From Caulobacterales bacterium 32-69-10 (GTDB taxonomy: Bacteria > Pseudomonadota > Alphaproteobacteria > Caulobacterales > Caulobacteraceae), in the NCBI GenBank assembly GCA_002280485.1, contig NCED01000008.1:1-64000 (forward strand): a DNA stretch of 64,000 nucleotides, given 5' to 3'. The translations under genes were made by a program, and so were the position numbers. Within the stretch, counting starts at the first letter, position 1, and each line of letters opens with the position of its first letter. Below, one piece after another: positions 17,458-26,127 of the stretch. The notes under the pieces are model-generated. The model ran no database searches and had not been told where the DNA came from. It saw only the letters and a program-made list of their open reading frames with translations.

Positions 17458-18207
17458 GTGGCATATATCGTTTTGACGTCGGCGACGAGCGGCACCGCGT
17501 CCCTGGATCGGATCATGCGAGTCATCGCCCCCCAAGGGACAAAGATGCGCCGGCTCACCAAGCCCGCCCTCGCCGCGCCGGGCCCTGAGGAAGAGGGCAC
17601 CTTCGTCGACCCCGATGCGAACACGATCTGGTGGTTCCAGGGGCCACGGCACTGGAACCCTGAGATCGACGTCTCCCGCTTCAAGGTCATGGTGCATTTT
17701 CGCGATCCGCGCGATCTGGCTTGCAACCAGTATTGGTGGGCACTCCAGCACCCCAACACCAAGGATTCGCCCGAAGAGGCCGAGCGCAAGCGCCTTAAAG
17801 TCGAAGCCATGGGCTTGGAGAAGTACGCCCTTGGCCGAAACAACTTCGCGGCCTATGCGCCCATGATGGCGATTTCGGAAGGGCCGACGGGCGACGATAC
17901 AACTTACACATCGTATGCTCAGCTTTGCTCGGCGTTCGATTTGCTGGTCGATAACTTGTGCCGGGTGTTCGATTGTTCCCCGAGTTCGGTGGCCGAAAAG
18001 CTCATCGGCGAGCGGCCGGAAAGCCTGTTCAACAACCCGGACTGGGTCAAGGTAGGCGGGACGTGGAAGGGCGCAGACATCTCGCCCGGCCGCTACCGGC
18101 GCGAACTCTCGCCCGAGGGCATCAAGCAACTCACTGAGAAGTGGCGCAAGGAATTGGACTTCTGCGCGCAGCGCGACGCGTCCTTCCTGTCGTACCTCTA
18201 CGAATAA
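17458..18207 (+). CDS. Sulfotransferase-like protein
   Basis: 249 residues from GTG 17458. GAGGAG ends 7 bases upstream of it, which favours this codon over the TTG three bases earlier. The N-terminal VLTSATSGTASLDRIMRVI resembles the 5'-phosphosulfate loop of PAPS-dependent sulfotransferases. VMVHFRDPRDLACNQYWW resembles the 3'-phosphate motif (RxPRD followed by a Ser/Asn helix). The C-terminal part, VGGTWKGADISPGRYRRELS, looks like the third PAPS-contact region. Predicted to sulfate a sugar of the capsule in the cytoplasm. The first loop lacks the usual lysine, so activity is uncertain. It converges with the next gene, leaving 15 bases. Confidence 0.55.
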   Translation: MAYIVLTSATSGTASLDRIMRVIAPQGTKMRRLTKPALAAPGPEEEGTFVDPDANTIWWFQGPRHWNPEIDVSRFKVMVHFRDPRDLACNQYWWALQHPNTKDSPEEAERKRLKVEAMGLEKYALGRNNFAAYAPMMAISEGPTGDDTTYTSYAQLCSAFDLLVDNLCRVFDCSPSSVAEKLIGERPESLFNNPDWVKVGGTWKGADISPGRYRRELSPEGIKQLTEKWRKELDFCAQRDASFLSYLYE

Positions 18208-18222
18208 GGCGGCGGGCCTGGC

Positions 18223-19209
18223 CTACACGGCCAGCTCGCAATCCTTGAGAACCGCCGCGGCGAGCGATGCGGCGCCCTGGCGCTGAAGCTTGGCCCCCAG
18301 ACGGAGCCGCGTCTTGTTGTCGATGCGAGCGAGGTCTGCTTCGGACAGGGCGCGCTTGGCGAGTTCCAGGTCGCCGGCGTCCAGGGCCCGGCTCGCAAGG
18401 TCGCCGCGGAGCTTGTCGTTGAGTGCGGATATCTCCAGCGCCGCCCGCCCGATCGCGAGCACGCGCCGGCTGTAACGGCGTGTGCGGGCGGCCTGGTAGA
18501 GTGCACGCATATAGTTGGCGCTCTGCCGGCGGGTCGCCCGCAGCACCGACCGGAACTCGCGCTCATCGAACTCTCCCTTGAGTACCAGGCCCAGGGTCAT
18601 GCTGGTGAGGAGGCCCGATTCCTTAAGTATGGGACCTATGGGGTGACCTCCGAAGCGGATCGGGAGAAGCTGGCTATTGGGGACGGCTTCCGCGATCAGC
18701 CTCGCGTGTTCGGCGTCCGCGTCGAAGGCCCCGTAGATGACATAGGTCGCGATGTCGTCGTAGGCGGCGGAATCGAAGGTATCGGCGACGAATTTGTCGC
18801 GTCGGAAGAAGCGGGTGAATCGCTGTTCGAACGGCGCCTTTTCCGGATCGATCGAAAACTGCGGGGAGAGAGCCAGAACCCGCTTGGCCCCGATCGCCGG
18901 GGCGAAGCGGATCGATGCGTAGGCGCCCATCGACGAGCCGTAGGTGGTCAGGGCCCTGCCCTTCGTCGCTCCGGTGATCGCTTTGACGACGGCCTCGGTT
19001 TCGGCCTGGTACCAGTGGTTGTGCGAGGGCAGGACGTGAATCGCGTTCAGGCCCCGCTTGCTGAAGAAGGTCTCCGCAAACCCCTGCTGATCGATCCAGT
19101 TGGGGTCTACCCCATCGAACCGAGCTGACTGGAAGGTGATGGCGCAGGGGCCAGGGCCGAGGATCGCCGACCGGACGGCGACCGTCCGCCCCTTGTAGAG
19201 CCAGTCCAT
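18223..19209 (-). CDS. Alpha/beta-hydrolase-like protein with helical C-terminus
   Basis: 328 residues from the ATG at 19209, which has a GGAGA site upstream; a longer frame to 19359 is rejected because that part is Arg-rich and overlaps the 3' end of kdsB. The nucleophile elbow TTYGSSMGAYASIRFA contains GSSMG. SPQFSID, YVIYGAFDADAEHA and a late FGGHPIG could supply acid and histidine. The C-terminal 120 residues are helical with TPR-like spacing. It lies at the distal end of the minus-strand run containing kdsB, the CMP-sugar synthetase and the aldolase. Possible esterase or acyl-modifying enzyme; substrate unknown. Confidence 0.6.
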   Translation of the reverse strand: MDWLYKGRTVAVRSAILGPGPCAITFQSARFDGVDPNWIDQQGFAETFFSKRGLNAIHVLPSHNHWYQAETEAVVKAITGATKGRALTTYGSSMGAYASIRFAPAIGAKRVLALSPQFSIDPEKAPFEQRFTRFFRRDKFVADTFDSAAYDDIATYVIYGAFDADAEHARLIAEAVPNSQLLPIRFGGHPIGPILKESGLLTSMTLGLVLKGEFDEREFRSVLRATRRQSANYMRALYQAARTRRYSRRVLAIGRAALEISALNDKLRGDLASRALDAGDLELAKRALSEADLARIDNKTRLRLGAKLQRQGAASLAAAVLKDCELAV

Positions 19210-19312
19210 CACACGTCTCCGTCTGGCGCTCTCGTGGGTGCGAAGCCGCGCCATGAACCCAGCACCTGAGCCCTGGCCTCGCCGCGAGCGGCTGGTGCGA
19301 CCGGGGATCCCG

Positions 19313-20041
19313 TCACGACCATCCCATTTCCAACAGCCGGCGCTCGGCAACCGCCACATCCGACGGATGATCGACCGGGACCGAAACCTCGGACATCGCG
19401 ATCAGCCGAACCTCGAATCCAAGCTCGAGAAACCGGAGGATTTCGATGTCCTCGACCGCTTCCAGAGGCGTCTTTTTCCCCTGGGCGCGGAACGCTTTCA
19501 GCCCGGCCGCAGGAAACGAATAGGCGCAGACCTGTCTGTGGCCGAACACGAACTCGCCGCTCTTGCTGCCTGGCACCGGCGCACGGCTGGCGTAGAGCAG
19601 GCGCTCGTCCTCGCTGAAGACGAACTTGGGCACGCCGCGGCTGACGAACTCCTCGTGGGACCGGATCGGGCAATAGCCGTTCCAGATGGACTCCGGCCGC
19701 TCGGTGGCCGCCTTTATCAGCTTGGTGATGTCGTCAGGGTTGAAGCAGGGCTCGTCCCCCTGGACGTTGATGTAGAAGGGGCGCGGATAGAGATCGGCGA
19801 CTTCCGCGATCCGGTCCGTCCCGGTCAGACAGTCGCTCGACGTCATCACGCACTGTATTCCAAAGGCCTCCACGGCAGTGCGGATGCGATCGTCGTCTGT
19901 GGCGATGATCACGTGCTCCGGCGCCACCGCCGATATGCAGCGTTCGAACGTACGGATGATCATCGGCTTGCCGGCGATGTCCACGAGCGGCTTGCCGGGG
20001 AGGCGGCCCGAAGCGTAGCGGGCGGGGATTACCACAAGCAT
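19313..20041 (-). CDS. kdsB: 3-deoxy-manno-octulosonate cytidylyltransferase (CMP-Kdo synthetase)
   Basis: 242 residues. It has the family start VVIPARYASGRLPGKPLVDI (CTP-binding), then VIIATDDDRI, the INVQGDEPC block that coordinates metal and nucleotide, and the C-terminal TPLEAVEDIEILRFLELG. It activates Kdo with CTP for transfer. The start MLVVIPARYA at 20041 is preferred; an extension to 20089 adds 16 residues of unlikely sequence. In group 2-type capsules this enzyme (KpsU) supplies CMP-Kdo for the KpsC/KpsS linker, and KpsS is encoded in this window. It is preceded upstream by the frameshifted gene at 20162-21407. Confidence 0.9.
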   Translation of the reverse strand: MLVVIPARYASGRLPGKPLVDIAGKPMIIRTFERCISAVAPEHVIIATDDDRIRTAVEAFGIQCVMTSSDCLTGTDRIAEVADLYPRPFYINVQGDEPCFNPDDITKLIKAATERPESIWNGYCPIRSHEEFVSRGVPKFVFSEDERLLYASRAPVPGSKSGEFVFGHRQVCAYSFPAAGLKAFRAQGKKTPLEAVEDIEILRFLELGFEVRLIAMSEVSVPVDHPSDVAVAERRLLEMGWS

Positions 20042-20161
20042 GTCACACCCCAACGCGCGCTGGACAAAGTCGCTGTAGCATCCAAGCATTCACGGCGGCC
20101 TCAGGCGCGGCGCGAAAACGCACGGATACTTGGCCGTTTCTGGTTGATGGGCCGAACCGAG

Positions 20162-21407
20162 TCAACTGGCCGCCACGGGCTGCCGCTGCGCCAGCAGGCG
20201 GTCGATCGCGCCGATCGCCTCGGCGGGCGGAATTTCGAAGTTCTGGAAGCTCGGCTTCAGGTCCGGCGATCCGAGCACGATGAGTTCAGGCTCGCTGATG
20301 ACCTCGGCGTTGGACGTGTCTAGGAATTCGGCGTCCCGAACATAGTCCCTTACACCCCAGGTTACGCACGGCGTGCCCGCCAGCAGGCTGGCCATCATGG
20401 ATGCGGTGCCGTAGCTCGCCAGAGCGACCTGGGCCGTCGTGCCCCTACTCAGCTTCTCCAGCAGGTCGCGGTCGAACAACATCTCATCGTCGTAATCAGC
20501 GCCGGACAAGTCCCTAATCTGCTGAATCATGGCTACAGCCTGGGAAATGATAAGCTCATCGCGGGGGGTTCGGTTGCCGCCCTGGATGGTCCAACCGTCC
20601 CAAAGCACATTCAGGCGCTGACCTGAGGCCTTGGCGTCGGCAGCGAGGCGCCTGACCGCTGCAGCGAGCACCTCGAGCTGGTTGGCGAACCTCTTCTTCT
20701 CGATGTCGATGAAGATCCAGGCCGCCGGGCCTCCGCGAGCTTGGCCCTCGCTTGGGAGGCGCGAGGCCACAAGGCGCCGGATCACCGAAAAATCCTTGTC
20801 GTTCCCCCGGCGGATAAAGCGCATGCAGCAGAGCTTCTGCTGTAGGACGAACTCACTCAACTCGGCCCGGGTGGTTTCGACGCACTCGAACTCCAGGAGT
20901 TTCGGAAAAAGCAGTCGCGGATCGATGAAGCAGGCGTCCTTGAGAATGACGACGAGACCGTTGAAGGACTTGAAGGAATCGATCCTCGGCAACAGCCCCG
21001 TCTCAAGAAAACCGACGGATTGGGCGAGGTAGTGGGAAGGGCGCGAGTCGCCGATGACGATGGCGCGCCTGAGGTTGCCGGCGGCGTATCCCTCCAAGCG
21101 CGCCCGGTCACCCAACACGATCCTGATCGAGGGGCGAGCGCCAGACCGGCGCGTCGCTCGCCAGGAACTGCCAGCCCAGGATCTCGGTGATCATCAGATC
21201 CATCGCCGTCTGGGCGGCGTCCGCCAACCGTCGATCGCGGGAGCCTAGGGGGGAATTGGGGTCCAGAACCTTGCAGGCGGCGGCGCGGGCCCCGGGGCCC
21301 TCCCCGCGGCTCCACAAACCGCTTTCGGGGGCGAACCAACGCGTGTCGAACCCGAGGATGGCGGCACCCTGCGGGCTTTCAACAGCGGCGGCTCGCGAAG
21401 CTCTCAT
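20162..21407 (-). pseudogene. Unknown capsule-locus protein, probable frameshift
   Basis: Two abutting frames appear to be one gene. The 5' part starts at MRASRAAAVESPQGAAIL (ATG 21407, AAGGGA upstream) and runs to WRSPLDQ near 21124. The 3' part begins IVLGDRARLEGYAAGNLRRA and runs intact for 318 residues. An extra base near 21120 would explain the break; removing it gives about 414 residues. The 3' part ends with ASYGTASMMASLLAGTPCVT, which resembles the donor-site region of capsule-type transferases (compare TTPSTVALDAVQAGKPV elsewhere in the locus). I cannot assign a family. If the 5' part is not real, the gene simply starts at GTG 21118. Confidence 0.5.
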
Positions 21408-21535
21408 CGTAGGAATCCCTTGCGGCGTTGGGTTTGCCGCGGACGATCGCAAGCAAGCTCCCCAGCGCGATCATCGGCAACAAATGCTGACGATCAGTTG
21501 AGGGGCCGCCACATTCGGATGATCGACGCCCGCGC

Positions 21536-22605
21536 CTACCCAATCAAGCCATCGACCCGTGCAAGTTCGGACTTCAGCGCCGGCGCCAGACCCGCCTCGA
21601 GAATCAGGAACAGTGGGTTCTTGATGTGCCTTAGATCGATCACGCTCTGCGGGTCGATGATCGGCCGATCGTCTTTCGGCTTGACATAGCCGAACTTAGC
21701 CAAAGCAATGTAGCACTGGCGGCAAGCAGTTGCGGTGTTGATCAGATCGCCGATCACCCAGACGTTCTCCATCAGATTCTGGGCCTCGACCACATCCTTG
21801 TAAGCGAGGACGCCGGTCTCGAGAGATTGCTTGGCCTGATCATGCCTTCCCGTCACATGACTAAGCAAGCCATGCATGAAGCAGGGGGGATGGCCGCATA
21901 GCATTTGAAGGCCAGTGGAAGATCGTTCCGGATCAGAGCAAGATGCCCCGCGACAGTGGCTAGAGAGACAGTCCAGCGGACCGCCTCCCAGGACGGATTG
22001 TCGCCACCGGACTCGATCAGCGCCACGCCTTCCTTGATCGCCCGGGGCGCCTTGCCCAGAATCCAGGCGATCGTCGCATGGTCCTGTTCGGTCAGGGTCG
22101 TAAGATTTTTCTCAAGGATGCGGTGAGCTAGGATTGTGAGGGCTGAGGCTCGCACGATCATGTTGTCGGCGAAGCGCGTGGCGGCCGAGCGGGCCGCGAG
22201 AGTCAGCAGTTCGGGCGACTTGTAGCGGGAATGATGTAGCTGAGCCTTTTCGAAAAACAGTTCCTTGGTGGGAAGGGCCAGGGCTTCGAGCAGGTCGCCG
22301 TGAATCTCGCTGATGGGCAGGCGCAGATCCGGCGCAGCTTCGTCGATCGCTGCCAACTCATAGCTGTTCAGGGCCAGGAGCTGGTTCTTGTCGAGTCGCG
22401 TGGGGCCAAACTTGAGCGGCGCGCCCTTCCAGTTGGAAGGCACGCCGAGGCTCATGACAGTAGTCGCGCCAATCTGAAGCCGGAACTTGCGCCCCGCCAA
22501 CCCGGGATCGAAGCCCTTCAACTCAGCCGTAAATTCGGCTTTCGCACCATCATCGACGATCAACTGACGGAGGACGAATCCGTCCGCGTCCGCGGGCTTC
22601 TCCAT
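21536..22605 (-). pseudogene. Unknown protein interrupted at a six-base homopolymer
   Basis: The 5' part (250 codons from 22605) reads well to LPLAFKCYAAIPP and then goes out of frame at a run of six G on the plus strand (21884-21889), ending after 11 more codons. With one extra base, the reading continues as CFMHGLLSHVTGRHDQAKQS and stays open to 21536, giving 356 residues. The N-terminal 80 residues are beta-rich (FRLQIGATTVMSLGVPS); the rest is helical with TPR-like character. No known family. It is located between the NeuA-like gene and the gene at 20.2-21.4 kb, in the same orientation. Slippage, decay or sequencing error are all possible. Confidence 0.6.
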
Positions 22606-22712
22606 AGTCGACTTTCTTCGTTCTTAAGACGCCGCGCTCCCTGGGTCGTGGCGCAATCTACGCTATCCTCTTCAACGCACGTCGAGCCGACTCGGCGCCA
22701 CGGTCGTCGTCA

Positions 22713-23414
22713 TCAATCTACTGCGGCGTTGCGAAGGCCGAAAATCCGCTCCGCAATAGTGAACTGCTCTTCCCAGTCGACCTCATAGGCCGTGACCTCG
22801 TCCAAATCGTACAGCAGCGGTTTGGCGCCGACCCGGTCGTCCAGCTTGGCCATCAAACCCACGTCGATCAGGAATGCGGCGCTGTTGACCATGAATAAGG
22901 GCTCCAGGGTTTGCGTGCGGGGCCACTTTTCTTTGGCGCGGTCGTAGTTGAGCGGACCGGTGCGGCTCCAAAGAAAGTTCTGCACTGGCGTCACCGACAT
23001 AAGGCTGTCGTGGGTTCCAGCCGCTATAGCGGCGCGATAGGCGTCCACCATACCAGCGTACTGTTCTGCGCCCACCATCGGCGAGGTGACGTGAGTCCAC
23101 AGCACCGCCCCGGAGTCCACGATCGTCGGCACATAGCCGACGATCTCGTCGGTCGAGGTCGCCGAGCTGCACAGGCTGTCGGGACGATGGTCAATGACGA
23201 TCCGCGAGCTCTTGGAGGCATATTGCTCGCCGATGGCGATCACCGCCGGGTCGTTGGTCGAGAGCACGATCCGGTCAATGGCCCGGCAAGCGTCGAGCTG
23301 GCGTAGCTTGACGCCCAGCAGGCCGTGGGCCTCGTCAGCGAACTGGCGCGTATTTTTCAACGGCACCCGCTGGCTGCCGGCGCGGCAGGGCAGGAAGGCT
23401 ATGATTTCCGTCAT
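22713..23414 (-). CDS. Acylneuraminate cytidylyltransferase family (NeuA-like)
   Basis: 233 residues. FLPCRAGSQRVPLKNTRQFA matches the CTP-binding signature of CMP-sialic acid synthetases (normally ARxxSxxxxxKN), followed by IVLSTNDPAVIAIG and a late LYDLDEVTAYEVDWEEQF, the family's conserved acidic metal site. Predicted to activate a nonulosonic or other ulosonic acid with CMP. It is distinct from KdsB at 19.3 kb. It lies 22 bases downstream of the HAD phosphatase gene and in the same run as the aldolase, so the three probably form one pathway. The sugar is not Neu5Ac by context, since no NeuB or NeuC homologue is present. Confidence 0.8.
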   Translation of the reverse strand: MTEIIAFLPCRAGSQRVPLKNTRQFADEAHGLLGVKLRQLDACRAIDRIVLSTNDPAVIAIGEQYASKSSRIVIDHRPDSLCSSATSTDEIVGYVPTIVDSGAVLWTHVTSPMVGAEQYAGMVDAYRAAIAAGTHDSLMSVTPVQNFLWSRTGPLNYDRAKEKWPRTQTLEPLFMVNSAAFLIDVGLMAKLDDRVGAKPLLYDLDEVTAYEVDWEEQFTIAERIFGLRNAAVD

Positions 23415-23436
23415 GCTTGCACCCGATCTGAAGCTG

Positions 23437-24105
23437 TCAACACGTCAAGCCGGTCAGGCACTCGACCATGGGGAACTCGCCGGCATTGGCGCGGGCGGTC
23501 ATAGAATCCTTAACGGTCGAATGGCGCGCCATGAACACGAAGTCCGCCCCGCTCCTCGCCGCCGCGTTTGCGTCGGCCTCAGCGTCGCCCACGAACAGTA
23601 GCCGGGGGCGCCGGATTCCCGCCGCCTCGAGCTGGGATCGCACCCGCTGCAGGTTCTCGAACTTGGCGGTGGGCGAGCCGAATACGCAAACGAAATGACG
23701 ACGCAGGCTGCGCCGCTCGAACACCTCGATCAGCTCCGCCTCGTCGCTGCCCGACACCACGAACAAGGGGCGGCCGATGCTGGACAGCAGGTCGGCCATC
23801 CCCTCCGTCTGGTCGGCGGTCAGGTATCCGCGCCGGCACGCGTCGCCATAGGCCCCAAGCAGTTGGGCCTTGGTGACGTGGCCGGGCGCGGACCCGAATT
23901 CACCCCCCAGAAGGCGGTCGAACAGGACGTGACGGGACAACCCGAAGTTCACGCTCTGGAACGCGCTGAAGCGCTCCGCCGTCTGTTCGTCGAACCCGGC
24001 GGCGAGAACCACCGCCTTGAAGGCGTCGATCTTCATCCCATTCGTGTCGAGCAGCACGCCATCGCAATCGAATACGACCGCGTCGTACTCGTCGAGCGGA
24101 CTCAT
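23437..24105 (-). CDS. HAD-superfamily hydrolase, probable sugar phosphatase
   Basis: 222 residues. Motif I is VVFDCDGVLLDT (nucleophile Asp13, acid Asp15), motif II is LFVVSGSDEAEL, and motif IV is LLFVGDAEADANAA. A helical cap sits between motifs I and II, as in the beta-phosphoglucomutase/Gph type. Predicted to dephosphorylate a sugar phosphate. Its ATG overlaps the aldolase stop by four bases (ATGA), so the two are translationally coupled. The obvious substrate is the phosphorylated product of the aldolase, before CMP activation by the next gene. Confidence 0.85.
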   Translation of the reverse strand: MSPLDEYDAVVFDCDGVLLDTNGMKIDAFKAVVLAAGFDEQTAERFSAFQSVNFGLSRHVLFDRLLGGEFGSAPGHVTKAQLLGAYGDACRRGYLTADQTEGMADLLSSIGRPLFVVSGSDEAELIEVFERRSLRRHFVCVFGSPTAKFENLQRVRSQLEAAGIRRPRLLFVGDAEADANAAARSGADFVFMARHSTVKDSMTARANAGEFPMVECLTGLTC

Positions 24106-25700
24106 GCGGCCGGCACACCCTGCAGGTCCACGAGCCGAGCGTAGATCGACGCCTTCGGCAGGTCGTACAGACCCGGCGTGAGGCTTTGGACCGTCACTTC
24201 CGGATGGTCCTTCCGGAAGTCGTCGATCATAGACTGGACTTCACGGCCCAGTTCCTGTTGGGCGCTTGTGGCGTTGGCGTAGCCGTCGAAGCCGGCGAAG
24301 GAGATCCGCGTGGCGCCCAGCGACAGGGCGGCTCCCAGCGCCAGCGACAACGGGCCGATGTCCGAGACGGGGCCGAGGTGGCCGCCTTCACCGCGCGGCA
24401 CGTAGGGCTTCACCTGCACGACCGGACCCGGCAGGTCGGTAGGGACGGTTCCGGCGAAGCGCGGCGGCTCGGCCGTGACGAACGCGCGGATGTTGTCCAG
24501 AGCTTCGCTCGCGGGCAGTTTGGTGACCCCGTCGCCGGCGAGGCAGACGAGCTGTTGCGAACCGAAATCGGCGATGCTGTCGAGGTTGCGGAAGTTAGCG
24601 TGGACAACCGGCACGCCCGACCCATTGGCGAAGCGCGCCAGAGCCGCGTGGTGCTGATGGACCGAGGGGCCGCCGCCAATGATGAGCACTTCGCCGGAGG
24701 CCGAGATCGGCACCGAGTTCAGGCGCAGGGGCTCGTATTCGCGTTCGTCGAGCTGTCCCGGGCTGTCCTTCTGGAGGGCGCGCAGGATCGAGACCACCGA
24801 GTAGCGGTTCTTACCCAGCCAATCCATGACGTCCTTCTGCGGCAGGCTGGACGCGCCGGAGATCATGTAGGCGAGGTTGGTGCCCCAGCCGTAGACAGCC
24901 TTCATACCCTCGAACATCTCGACCACCTCGGCCAGGGCGTCGTAGTCGAGCGGCTGGTTCTCCTGGGCGGCGCGATGCACGAGGTAGAGTTCGGTGCGCG
25001 TGTTGCCCGCGCCGCGGCCCATCCCGGTGAAGGTCGCGTCGACGATGGTCGCGCCGTTGTCGATCGCCGCCAGAGTGTTGGCGAAGGCCAGGCCGATGTT
25101 GTCGTGACCATGGTAGCCGATGTCGATGCCCGGCAGCAGCTCGACGGCCTTGGCCACGGCCGAGCCCACCGACTGCGGCAGGCAGCCGCCGTAGCTGTCG
25201 ACCAGGGCGACCGAGGCTACGACGCCCTTGCAGCCGTCGAGGCCCTCCAGCTTGCCCATGTCGTCGGCGTAGCTCGACAGGTACATCAGGTTGAACCCGA
25301 CGTCGAAGCCGAGCGCCTTGATTGCGCGGGCGAGCGCCAAACCGGCGCCGAGCTCCTTGGGCGCCACCGCCAGACGCACGATGTCGACGATCCCACCGAG
25401 GTCGCCAAGCAGGGCGGGCACGCCTTCGGGCTTGTTGTCCTTGGCGTCCAGCATCACAGCGAGGCGCTGATGGGGGGCGAGCCGCGACTTGATCGCGCTC
25501 AGCCGTTCCCGCGTCAGGTAGAAATAGTTGCCGAAATAGCCGAGCTTCGGATTGCTACAGTATCCGATCTCGATCATGTCGACGGGCAGCTTCGAAACTG
25601 CGTCGAGATAGGTATCAGCCGTCTTCTGGTCGAAGTCCCAGTCAGTATAGTAGCCGCCATCGCGAAGCGTGCAATCGAGCACCTTGACCTGCCGCTGCAT
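24102..25700 (-). CDS. HMGL-type aldolase fused to a DUF115/sialyltransferase-like domain
   Basis: 532 residues from the ATG at 25700, which has GGAG upstream. Residues 1-300 form an HMG-CoA-lyase-like TIM barrel: VKVLDCTLRDGGYYTDWDF supplies the metal Asp, YHGHDNIGLAFANTLAAIDN the metal His pair, and GMGRGAGNTRTEL the closing loop. These match DmpG-type 4-hydroxy-2-oxovalerate aldolases. Residues about 330-530 form a second domain: LIIGGGPSVHQHHAALARFA, then SLALGAALSLGATRISFAGF followed by DGY. Both resemble the GGGPS and 'A..LG...I...G.D.Y' motifs of DUF115/Maf and Cst-II-like proteins. It likely condenses pyruvate with a sugar aldehyde to an ulosonate; the role of the second domain is open. 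Confidence 0.72.
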   Translation of the reverse strand: MQRQVKVLDCTLRDGGYYTDWDFDQKTADTYLDAVSKLPVDMIEIGYCSNPKLGYFGNYFYLTRERLSAIKSRLAPHQRLAVMLDAKDNKPEGVPALLGDLGGIVDIVRLAVAPKELGAGLALARAIKALGFDVGFNLMYLSSYADDMGKLEGLDGCKGVVASVALVDSYGGCLPQSVGSAVAKAVELLPGIDIGYHGHDNIGLAFANTLAAIDNGATIVDATFTGMGRGAGNTRTELYLVHRAAQENQPLDYDALAEVVEMFEGMKAVYGWGTNLAYMISGASSLPQKDVMDWLGKNRYSVVSILRALQKDSPGQLDEREYEPLRLNSVPISASGEVLIIGGGPSVHQHHAALARFANGSGVPVVHANFRNLDSIADFGSQQLVCLAGDGVTKLPASEALDNIRAFVTAEPPRFAGTVPTDLPGPVVQVKPYVPRGEGGHLGPVSDIGPLSLALGAALSLGATRISFAGFDGYANATSAQQELGREVQSMIDDFRKDHPEVTVQSLTPGLYDLPKASIYARLVDLQGVPAA

Positions 25701-26127
25701 CCCGTTCTCCAGACTAGTCATTGTCACCAAGCACCCTGAGAGGACACCGCATCCATGGTCGGTCGCCCCCCTAGGCGCGTCATTCTCGCGGAGGTTCTCA
25801 GCACCTTCGCCGATCACCCTGACTTCAAGGGCCTATTATCATAAAGGGTCCGCACGCTCCAATGCGGCGACCCCGTGAAACTGAGCCATTTCAAACTTGC
25901 CGACGCCGGAGGCGCCTGGTTCCGGTGCTAGCAAGCCTCATGCCAGCACAGGAGGCCAACCCATGTCCCATTCCGGGGCGGGGCGGCCTGCTTTCCTGCG
26001 CGGAAGTAGCGACAAGACCGCGCTGCCGATGTTAGGCCCGCCGCGCCATGCCGCGGTGTAAGGACACGGCAACCCCCAACTGCTAACTTGCGTTCATGTG
26101 ACCTCTGGCCGAGCATCTATTCCTATC
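25701..26127. other. Divergent intergenic region upstream of aldolase operon
   Basis: About 430 bases between the divergent aldolase and GSCFA genes; it should hold both promoters. In-frame Met and GTG codons exist upstream of both chosen starts but lack ribosome-binding sites. An AT-rich stretch near 25830-25850 (CTATTATCATAAAG) could be part of a minus- or plus-strand promoter. I see no palindrome, tRNA or repeat. Confidence 0.35.
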
